Below are positions 34,316 through 42,376 of a stretch of DNA of 64,000 bases, piece by piece. The position numbers and the translations under genes were made by a program. The notes under the pieces are model-generated. The model made no database searches. It saw only the letters and a program-made list of their open reading frames with translations, and was not told the origin of the DNA. Position 1 is the first letter of the stretch, and each line of letters begins with the position of its first letter. This DNA is from Chloropicon primus. Taxonomy: Eukaryota; Chlorophyta; Chloropicophyceae; Chloropicales; Chloropicaceae. Where the stretch lies: the NCBI GenBank assembly GCA_023205875.1, contig CP060773.1, forward strand, positions 248,001 through 312,000, written 5' to 3'.

Positions 34316-34702
34316 ACAAAAGTTGGCACCGAGGCCTGTTCTTGGATCTTGAAATTCAAACCCCTGCTACAACTTTTGTAAAACCGTTATCACTATGGTG
34401 TTCAGACATCAGATCAAAAACAGCACACAGAAAAGTCACGAAAGGACGGTAAGATAATCACAGTCAATACTGGAAGCACAAAGGCAAGCTCTCCTTTCCA
34501 CTGAAAGAGAGAAACACGGAGAGCCGGGACCGGCCACTACTTACCTGTTAGTTTTCTGCAAAGGTCGTTTCACCGAGTTTGTAAGTTTCTCGGCAGGGTA
34601 ATTCGGCCCTACCACGACCATTCCACCGTACATGAACGAATACTTCCGCCCACTTAGCGCACGGCAGCCCGTACTAACAAACGTATGTGCAACCCTGAGG
34701 AG
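34316..34702. other. Intergenic region, LRR gene 3' flank and Fanzor 3' flank
   Basis: No protein gene is seen. The right part holds the structured segment described separately (34560-34700, minus strand). On the minus strand AACAG|GTAAGTAG (34548 downward) and CTCTTTCAG (ending 34505) would delimit a 44-base intron in the Fanzor 3' transcript; this is only a possibility. Confidence 0.5.
34560..34700 (-). ncRNA. Candidate omega/guide RNA scaffold downstream of Fanzor
   Basis: Starting right after the Fanzor stop codon, the minus strand can form a hairpin GTACGG-gctg-CCGTGC (34674-34659). Further on is an outer helix GGTCGT/ACGACC (34619-34614 with 34568-34563) enclosing a hairpin GGTAGGG/CCCTGCC (34613-34607 with 34598-34592) and a short GAG/CTC hairpin (34591-34589 with 34577-34575). 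Two of the helices contain a G-U wobble on the minus strand that would be a C-A mismatch on the plus strand. This favours an RNA read in the Fanzor direction. TnpB and Fanzor guide RNAs typically derive from the 3' end and flank of the nuclease gene. No expression evidence is available. Confidence 0.45.
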
Positions 34703-36867
34703 TTACACACTTTTTGGTTGACGCAAGTGCTTCAGGAGGACGTTGCGTGCCCCGTTCACATCCCGACCGCACTTGAAGCCACACTTCTGGCACTTGTACA
34801 CCTCTGCTCCACCCAGGTTGTCCTTGATGTGTCCGCACTTGCCACAGGTCTTGGAGGTGTACTCCTCCGTCACGATCGCCAGCTCACTGCCGTGCAAGAG
34901 CACCTTGGAAGCCAAGAACGTTCTGAACGCATAGTGCCTCAACGTCAAGAGCGTGCGAGCCGTCTTCTTCCTGATCACTCGGCGTCTCCCGTTGTTGTTC
35001 TTCTTCACCATGTCTTGGGACTTGAACTCCGGGAGGAGGATTGTGTCGAACCTCCTGCATAGATCGTTGGCTACCTTTTTGTGAAGCTCGTTCGTCAGAC
35101 CTCGAAGTTTCTCCATGCAGGCGTATTGCTGTCTCTTCAAGTCGCGGCGGTCGAGGTAAGGGAGCTTCACCTTTGGGTCTTTGCGCTCGGAAATGATCTC
35201 ATCAATCCTCCAGCAGAGGTTGAACAGCCTCGCGAAGCCTCGCTCGCCCGTGGCATACTCCCCGACGCCTTCTTGCGGCGAGTACGACGTCTGAAAGGTC
35301 CTGACTCCCGGATCCAGGGCGACAACCTTCCGCTTGTTCTCAGGCTTCAGGGGTGGCAGGCGATCCCATGGCGTCGCGATGGGAATGTGCATGTGGAACT
35401 GCCCAAGGCGATTTCTTGTGATCTTCACGGCACCCTCGATCTTGCCCCCGGGGATCTCCTCCGTCAAGTACAGGGGCCCGCCGGCCATCTTCTTCTTGAA
35501 CACCTCCAGCTTGGTCCACTTGCGTCGTTTCTTGTGCTTCGTATCATCCTTGTGCCTCGTGTTTGGCCTTTCGATCGTCTCCACGTTCTTTAACTCTCTT
35601 GCATCAATTTCAATAGTCCAAGAACTCGGTTGCTGACGTTGACGATACTTGAGAACGAAGCGGTGCCCCTTCTCCTCGCCGCGCTCCTTCATCGCTTCCT
35701 GCTTCGCGGTGTTCGAATCCCATGCCTTGATGAGACTTCGCACGGCAGCTTGTCTGATGGCACAGGGGGTATCCTTCAGCCAAGGATGCTTCTGATTTAC
35801 AAAGGCCCCGCTAACGTAGTCCCGGTCCTTGGCCACTTCGGCGCGAAATCGTCTGCCTCCAATTTGGCTCTCGAGTCTCTTCTCTCTGGCCGCGAAAAGC
35901 TCTGCCTCCTGTTTTGTCCATGGCCGTGGAGAGCATTGGATTTCTTTCAGCTCTTTCTCCAGCCCCTCAAAGACCTCAGGGCGTCGCGGTTTGGCCGTCA
36001 CAAATCTGTCCAGCAGGACGGTCCAAACCAGCGGAAAACCCTCCTTCTTGACCGCCTCCAAACACTTGTTGTATGTGAAACGCGCAGCTCCCATCCAGTT
36101 GCAAAGGCACTTCGCCTGCTCAGGGTTCAAGCGCATCCTAAGCTTCCTCGTCCGTATCACCGTTCGCTCCGGCAATAGCTTGGAGGTCTTCAGTTTCTGC
36201 CCCCTCTTCCTTTTGGCGGGCGACTGCAATGTCTCGACGGATACCACAGAATCTTCTGGAAGGTTCAAGCACGACCTCCATCCCGTCTTCGGACACTTTA
36301 CCTCTTCAAGTTCTCTCTTGATCGATGAGAACCAGGTCTTCTTCACGCTGTCGTCCGCCAAGCCACCCGGCTGCTTCCCTGCTTTCTTCCCCCTCTTGTT
36401 CTTCTTCTTCTTACCCTTCTTCTTGTTCTTCTTCTTGCCCTTCTTGCGAGGCTTCTTGCGAGGCTTGCCTGACGAGCTCGAACTCTCACCCGCAGAGGCG
36501 TCCGCCTCCGGCGGACGCCCCTTCCGCTTCCCCCCCCGCTTCTTGCGAGGCGTGCTCGAACCCTCCTCGAAAGCAGAGGCGGGGTCGTCCAGCGGCTTCC
36601 CTTCCGCTTCCCCCGCTTCTTGCGAGGCGTGCTCGAACCCTCACCCGCAGAGGCGGGGTCGTCCGCGATAGGAAGCAGGCACAACGCGTAGAGCCAGGCT
36701 AAACCCTGATTCCAGAACCGACGTAACGGCTCCGTCGTCGGAGACTCCTGCCCCGACTTCGAAGCGCCCTGAGCATGACTCTCGCCAGAGTGCGACCTCC
36801 TTGTGGAACTCGTCGAGCCACTCCCCTGCTTCTCCTTTTTCTTACGGCGCTTCCCTGATCGCGCCAT
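34703..36867 (-). CDS. Fanzor (eukaryotic TnpB-like RNA-guided nuclease)
   Basis: The nuclease frame is open from about 36640 down to 34703. It shows the TnpB N-terminal signature (RTRKLRMRLNPEQAKCLCNW, GAARFTYNKCLEAV), RuvC-I VVALDPGVRTFQTSY (about 35300-35335), RuvC-II region DTILLPEFKSQDM, the TEEYTSKTCGKCG ... YKCQKCGFKCG zinc ribbon (34770-34850) and RuvC-III CGRDVNGARN. The acid pair before TSKTC fits the rearranged active site known in Fanzors. ATG 36867 opens a second frame (MARSGKRRKKKEKQ) that covers the N-terminus. The two frames overlap over 36343-36640, where a Lys-rich, NLS-like segment is tandemly duplicated. A short intron, a real frameshift or a sequence error could join them; the exact join is unresolved. 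The K/R-rich tract (PRKKPRKKGKKKNKKKG) is a likely nuclear signal. Confidence 0.88.
36455..36655 (-). repeat. Tandem duplication in the Fanzor N-terminal coding region
   Basis: Units contain CGCCTCTGC, then GGTTCGAGCACGCCTCGCAA (or GAGTTCGAGC) and GCGG(G)nAAGCGGAAGGG. Two full copies and a partial third are seen, encoding DDPASAGEGSSTPRKKRG-type peptides. The G run differs (5 versus 8), an in-frame change, while the spacing between copies shifts the frame. Confidence 0.7.
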
Positions 36868-37080
36868 GACTGTTAGCTGCTACTGCAAGGGTTTCACTCG
36901 CTGCCCTCCTCGTAACTCCTCGTAACTATAGATTTGCCTTGTCCAGCAAGTGAGAACACGAGAAAAACGCTTAGGGGGTTGTCCTTTGGGTGTGACCAAA
37001 CTGGTATACACTGGAATCCCACCAACAGGGGAAAACCTCCAAGGGGAACCAACCGACCGCAAATATCAGGAGAAAGGACG
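36868..37080. other. Divergent intergenic region, Fanzor / WD40 gene
   Basis: Only 213 bases. It contains a direct repeat CTCCTCGTAACTCCTCGTAA (36907-36926). Its GTAACTCCTC core is an inverted match to GAGGAGTTAC (34699-34708) at the Fanzor stop codon. Confidence 0.5.
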
Positions 37081-38924
37081 ATGCGAGGAGTTGGGAAGCA
37101 GAGAGGTCGGAGGAAGGACGGAAGCGATGACTCGAGCATGGGAGGGTCTCAGTCACCGGAAGACTACCCTTCGACATCGCTCTCTCCTTCCGAATCCAAC
37201 GGTGTGCGCCACGATGAGGGAGAGGAACGAGAGGAAGAAGAGGCAGGGAGTGCATCGACATCTCCTTTGCCACATCTAAATCCAGCAACGGCTTTCGCTT
37301 CGGGCTTCCACTCCATGAGGAACGCTGGCTTGGGCATCGTATCGAAGCATGTTGCCATGAGGACGGGATCCTTGTCCCTCTTGACTCGGTTGGAGAAGTA
37401 CAAGACCCTGGAAGGTCACGGTGAGTCACAACACATGATGAAATACTTTCTTTTGTCTTCCAGCACCTCCAGCCAACACTCTTGCGCTCCCTGTGGAAGG
37501 AAAGCGTCCTGACGATTGGGTTCGATTCCGCCTCGCCACTTCTTCGGCTTCGTGTGCTCGCAGAGGGCTGCGTCAACACTGTAAAGTTCACGAGGGACGG
37601 AAACTCCCTCATCTCTGGCAGCGATGACCATCGTATCAACTTGTACAACTGGAGGACGGGTGACTGTCGAGTGACTTTGGAGACTTTGCACAGAGGGAAC
37701 ATCTTCCAAGCGGAGCAGCTTCTGCATTGTGACAACAGCATCGTGTCTTGTGGTGCAGATGGGGAGGTGCAGATGCACTCGTTGCGCGACGGCGGGAAGT
37801 GTGCGGGCGATCAGACGACGGTGCTCGGGTACCACTCTGGAAGGGTTCACAAGCTCTCGCTGAATCCCGTGGATCCTAACTCGTTCTTGAGCTGTGGGGA
37901 AGACGGGGTTGTCAACACCTACGACGTGAGAACGAACGACTCGAGGATTGCGGTCAAGTTCCTCAACAACAACCGAAGGAAGGTTCCGATTAACTCTGTG
38001 AATCACGATCCGCTGTCCCTGGGAAGAAGGTTTGCCTTGGCCGGGAGCGACAAGTACGTCAGGGTCTACGACTACAGGTACTTGAAGGAGTCGGAGCCCG
38101 TGCAGATGGTGAGTTCACTCCTTCTTTCTTCTTCTTCTCTCTTCCTTTCTTCTGCTCTGACTGACTGACGACGACCGTTGTGGGACACACAGTACACCGC
38201 CAATGACGTGCAGACAGGGTGCTACATCACGTGTTTGGATTACTCGTGCCACGGAGAGCTATTGGCGACGTTCAGCGAAGACTTCATTTACTTGTTCCCG
38301 AAATTCGGTTCCGACAATAAGACGGTGCACTCGGCCAACCAAGAAGAGGCGGAAACGGCGCCCGCGGAGGTTTGCAGCGACATGCAGGTGTACAAGGGGC
38401 ATTTGAATTGCGATACTGTCAAGGGGGTCACCTTCTTTGGACCGAACGACGAGTTCGTGGCCAGCGGCTCGGATTGTGGCCACTGCTTCATTTGGGACAA
38501 GCACAACGCTGACGTTCTCCAGGCCTTCAAGGCAGACAAGGACATATTGAATTGCATCCAACCGCACCCGCACGAGTCCATGACTCTGGCCACCTCCGGG
38601 CTCGACCACAACTGCAAGATTTGGCAGCCAACAGCCTCTCACTCCACTGTCCCAGAGGACTTGGACGAGATCGTCGAGAAGAACATGAGAAGCCTTGAAG
38701 CGGGCGGCGGTTGGCAGCAGCAGGCGAACAGGATCTTGTACGCCCTGCTCAATGATGTGGACGTGATGATAGAAGATGACGAGGGGGGGAGGGTGTCCAT
38801 GTTTGATTACTACTCGAACAACGCTCGCTTCGCTCAAGGGAGTGGACCTGAAAGCAGCGACGGAGATACGGACGGAGACGTGAACAACGGCCCGGAAGCC
38901 ATGATGATGGAGGGGGCCGACTGA
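37081..38924 (+). CDS. DCAF8/WDTC1-like WD40 protein
   Basis: A 538-residue protein in three exons: 37081-37420, 37564-38108 and 38193-38924 (phases 1, 0; donors GTGAGT in both). After an acidic, Ser-rich N-terminus the WD40 propeller begins across the first splice (YKTLEGH|EGCVNTVKFTRDG) and continues: LISGSDDHRINLYNWRTGD, SCGADGEVQMHSL, HKLSLNPVDPNSFLSCGEDG, ALAGSDKYVRVYDYR, VKGVTFFGPNDEFVASGSDC and TLATSGLDHNCKIWQPTAS. The order resembles DCAF8 proteins, substrate receptors of CUL4-DDB1 ubiquitin ligases. The C-terminus is acidic. Orthology is inferred from motifs. It is convergent with U2AF35, 84 bases apart. Confidence 0.83.
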
Positions 38925-39008
38925 GGGAAAGTAACCAACAACAACAACAAAAAGAAGAAGAAGAGAAAAAGTGAGAGTTCCTTAGATTCTGCAGTCGACG
39001 AACAAGTT

Positions 39009-39955
39009 CTATTCCTCTGCGCCACCTTTCTCCTCTTTGAGTTTCTGCTGCTTCCTCTCTTCGTTCCACCTTGCTATTTTGGCCCTCCTCTCCGCGTCGC
39101 TCTCCTCCCGGTAGTACTCGTCAGAGTCCCTCCTCCGGCGCCTGTCGTCGCCATCATCCCTCCTGTAGCCAGCTTTCCTCCCCCGCGGGCTTCGACTCCT
39201 TTCCCGAGATCTATCCCTTGGTCGACCCCCGCCCCTTTCCCTCCGGCCCTGGTCCTCCCTCGACCTACCGAACAGCTGCTTGTGCAACTTCCTGCCCACG
39301 GCCTTCATGTGCATGAAGTTGCACTGGCCTCCTCTGGTGCAGCACCTGTCCTCGTGCTGCCTGCAGGTCGCTTCCCTGAAGTTGTGGACAGGAGAAAACT
39401 CCGCCACAATCGTTCTCCCCGCATAGTAACGCCCGTTCAAAGCCTCCAGAGCAGCAGCCGCTGCCCCTTCGTCCCTGGCGAACCTGGCGTACACGTTCCC
39501 GCTGAGGTGGTCAGCCGCATTCTCGCAGACGACAAGTTCCGATACCTTTCCAAACTTACTCAATTCCTCGAACACGTCCTCATAAAAGTCCTCAAAGTGA
39601 TCCTCCACCTCATCCAAGCTCGGTGCCCGCTGCCCTGGTCCCACCATCGACGCCGGACTCACATACATATTCTATCCTCCCAGCACAACACAACCATGAG
39701 ACAACCATGAGACAACACAGAGAGGAAGCAAGGAACCAGGCCAAGTCAGAGACAAAGACATTGATGATGATGATGATGATGGTGATGCTGGTGAAGCTGG
39801 TGACTTACCTTGAAGAGGATGGTTTCAGAACGTTGTGGCTTATTGTGTGCTCGGCTGCAAGCATCTCCGTGCCTGCACGCACCCATCTTGTAATAAAAGG
39901 GACAGTTGTGCCGATCCTTCTCGGTACCAAACATCCTGCCCAACCTGTCCGCCAT
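39009..39955 (-). CDS. U2AF1: Splicing factor U2AF small subunit (U2AF35)
   Basis: A 269-residue protein in two exons, 39955-39809 and 39671-39009 (phase 0; donor AAG|GTAAGTC, acceptor GATAG). It recognises the AG of 3' splice sites as partner of U2AF65. Zinc finger 1 [20 protein letters not shown] lies in exon 1. Exon 2 continues [12 protein letters not shown], followed by the UHM/RRM ([52 protein letters not shown]) and zinc finger 2 ([19 protein letters not shown]). An RS-rich tail ([15 protein letters not shown]) follows. The domain order is that of canonical U2AF1, and its presence fits the introns seen across the window. Confidence 0.96.
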
Positions 39956-40778
39956 GTTGTGTTACGCTCCGTTCAGTCCCTCCTCAATGGAATGGATTGG
40001 ATTGGAATGGAATGACTCGGGAAGAAGAGAAGAAGAAGATCTTCTTCTTCTTCTTCTTTTCTCTCTGCTTTGGTTGGTGGATGGAGTTATGGAGCCAAGG
40101 GAAGAAGAGTAAGGTGTGAATCAAGCGTTATGGACAGTGAGAATCGTCCTCGTTTCTTGCCCCCTGCGCTGGTCTCTCTCTTGCTTGGGTCTTCTTCTTC
40201 TTCTTCTCTGTTGTGTTTGGGTTCGCTCCGCCTTGGCCTGGCTTCTGGAGAGAGAGAGAGAGGACGATGGGGAGGAGGGATGCAATGGATGGGATGGATG
40301 GAGCAGAGGAGAGAGAGAGGACGATGGGGAGGAGGGATGCAATGGATGGGATGGATGGAGCAGAGGAGAGAGAGAGGACGATGGGGAGGAGGGATGCAAT
40401 GGATGGGATGGAGCAGAGGAGAGAGAGAGGACGATGGGGAGGAGGGATGCAATGGATGGAGCAGAGGAGAGAGAGAGGACGATGGGGAGGAGGGATGCAA
40501 TGGATGGAGCAGAGGAGAGAGAGAGAGGACGATGGGGAGTGAGGAAGGGACAACTGGTGATGGACTGGACAAAGAGAGAGAGGAGGCAGGGAGTGAATGA
40601 CAAGTGAGGGGCGGCATGGACTGGAAGCAGAGAGAAGGGATGGCAAACGGACTTTTGAAGAGACCAAATACGATAAAATTACAAGAGGAGACGGGGGGGG
40701 AGAGGAAGCGCAATCCGAGGTGTCCCTGAAACCCCCTCTCCTCGTCTCGTGCGCGCGTCAGGAAAGACGAGAGGAGAC
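39956..40778. other. Intergenic region with minisatellite
   Basis: No gene is supported. It contains GGAATGGATTGGATT repeats (about 39990-40015), GAAGAAG/CTTCTTC tracts (about 40020-40060), and a minisatellite at 40245-40545 whose translation gives apparent long but spurious frames. Confidence 0.6.
40245..40545 (+). repeat. Minisatellite, ~45-57-bp units
   Basis: About six units of GAGAGAGAGGACGATGGGGA, GGAGGGATGCAATGGATGG and one to three GGATGG(A) steps ending GAGCAGAG. Units shorten toward the right as the GGATGG steps drop out, from about 57 to 45 bases. Confidence 0.9.
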
Positions 40779-41474
40779 TCAATTCGATTTGGTCTTGGCC
40801 TGCAAGGTGGAAAGCAAGTTGGCGGCGCCAAGGGCGGCGGAACCTCCCAGGACGCACACGAGAGCGACGACGGCCTGCAGAGCGATTTGCGCCGTGGTGT
40901 CCTCAGGGACAAAGTACACGACCGCGGGCCCTGCGGCGAACAGGGCCAAGGCGGCCGTGGTGACAAGGCCCGGAGTGTTCCTGTTCACGGCCGCGGAGAT
41001 GAGGCCGAGGTCCTCGGCTTTCGTGAGAAGGCCGAGCTCCTCGATGGTGGACAACGTGATTCCGGCTTTCTCCACCGCAGAGAGGAGGCCCGCCTCCTCG
41101 AGCTTGGAAAGCAAACGAAGCTCTTGGACCCTGGAGAGCAGAACAACAAAGCGGGAAAGGGTGAGAGAGAGAGAGCGGCCAGTTTCAGTTTCGTGTGCCC
41201 CTCCCCGCAGAGCCAACAACCTGCGGCTGGGCACGTAACCTTACCTCGTGAGGAGCTTCGGCGACTCCCTCGAGTCCTCCGTCTTCTGCCTCGCCACTCC
41301 CTTCTCGAGGGGGTTGTTGATCGCTATGGAAACGCCCCTGCTCTGCCTGCTCCCTTGCGTCTTGCCCAACCGAGCTGTGGTCGTGCGGACCTTCTGCACG
41401 GTCGTCGAGCACCTCGTCGGCATCCTCGTCGCCCTCATCCCCTGCTTCCTCATCATTGCGCTTCCACTTCTCAT
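40779..41474 (-). CDS. DUF1118 (RIQ-like) thylakoid membrane protein
   Basis: A 193-residue protein in two exons, 41474-41245 and 41130-40779 (phase 2; donor ACGAG|GTAAGG, acceptor CTCTCCAG). The first 70 or so residues are basic and Ser/Thr/Arg-rich with no acidic residues for most of the length, a good plastid transit peptide. The mature part has repeated amphipathic steps ([40 protein letters not shown]) and two spans ([20 protein letters not shown] and [20 protein letters not shown]). This fits DUF1118; the plant members RIQ1 and RIQ2 act in thylakoid grana and influence antenna organisation. Assignment is from memory of the motif pattern. The first in-frame ATG is used; GTG lies further upstream. 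Confidence 0.72.
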
Positions 41475-41760
41475 CGTCAACACTCACTCACTCAGTCACC
41501 GCCCTAGAGAGGAGAGCAGCAAAACAAAATCAAAGTCAGTGCTCAAAATTCACCAGGACGTCACTCGCCTCCGGAGAGAGCTCGTTCAAAAGAGTGTCAG
41601 ACGAAGCGTCTTCCTCAACCCTCCTCCTCCTTCGCCCTCGCCGTCCTCGCCGTCCGCACCCAAACGCGTCACTGGCATGCATGGACACACGACCCAGGGG
41701 GCTCCAAGCTCCTCCAACCCTTAACCCTTTCTAAAATCCTCATCAGGACGTCATCTTCTT

Positions 41761-41810
41761 CGAGTGACCACTCAAACGAAAGATCGAGAGACACTCTTTC
41801 CATCGATACC
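41761..41810. promoter_or_regulatory. Back-to-back pair of dispersed motifs in a divergent promoter region
   Basis: Minus-strand CTTTCGTTTGAGTGGTCACT (41783-41764) and plus-strand CTTTCCATCGATACC (41796-41810) are separated by 12 bases. Each is sense to the gene on its own side. Confidence 0.4.
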
Positions 41811-42128
41811 TCCCTCGTTCGCTCCCTCTCTTGTTGTCGTCCTCGTTGTCGCGTTGAAGTTCCTCGATCACTTACCTTCTCAGCCTCCTGAAGATCTAAT
41901 CCTCTTCTCTGGCGAATCAGTGGCTGTTATTTCACAGCCATTCCAGTTCCATTTAAAGTGTAAAAAGTCGCATTTGAGTGCGAAGTTCAAATTTGAAGTT
42001 CAAGTGTTTCCCTGTGAAAAAGCGCACAGCGAGGTGAGGTCGCGGCGGCGGAAAGACGTGAACGCAAGGGACGACGTGTTTGATTCAAGGAGAGAAGGAT
42101 CATACCATTCGATAGTTCTTGTCGATAT

Positions 42129-42171
42129 CTTTCCAACGACACCTTTCTCGAACATTTTGGTGGTCGGAGTG
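42129..42171 (+). promoter_or_regulatory. Dispersed upstream motif, two-part copy before tRNase Z
   Basis: CTTTCCAACGACACC, then 18 bases including CTCGAAC, then GGTCGGAGTG. It has the same layout and spacing as 22398-22440. Confidence 0.45.
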
Positions 42172-42376
42172 ATCCACGAGGTTGGGATTCGTGTTGGGTG
42201 CTGCAGGGTTGGATCGCATCGGGTGACTTTATCGAGGAAGGAGGCGGCGAGGGCGAGGGTTGTAGGGCTTGAGACCCTGACAAGGAGAAGACTCGTCTCG
42301 TTATCATTCGATTGACCACCCGCTTGACCCCACGGAGCTCCAAAACACCCAGACAGAGAGGTAGAGAGACAGATAG

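Larger units (their letters stand above)
41475..42376. other. Divergent intergenic region, DUF1118 / tRNase Z
   Basis: 900 bases without a supportable gene. It carries facing copies of the dispersed motif: minus strand CTCGATCTTTCGTTTGAGTG (41788-41769) toward DUF1118, and plus-strand copies at 41796-41810, 42129-42171 and about 42304-42318 toward tRNase Z. The middle part (about 41930-42010) is AT-richer. Confidence 0.55.

Noticed and set aside
34530-34620. U1 snRNA on the plus strand, suggested by ACTTACCTG
   Set aside because: The following sequence lacks the U1 stem-loop I and II loop sequences and a proper Sm site after the helices. The 9-mer is equally a 5' splice site on the minus strand.
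36934-37080. N-terminal extension of the WD40 protein
   Set aside because: The upstream frame begins only at a TTG codon; the first ATG is at 37081.
37515-37540. tRNA T-arm-like GGGTTCGATTCC inside the WD40 intron
   Set aside because: The upstream 50 bases do not fold as a tRNA and no acceptor stem is present.
40070-40667. Overlapping open frames of 100-180 residues on both strands
   Set aside because: They translate the minisatellite; composition is purely repeat-driven.
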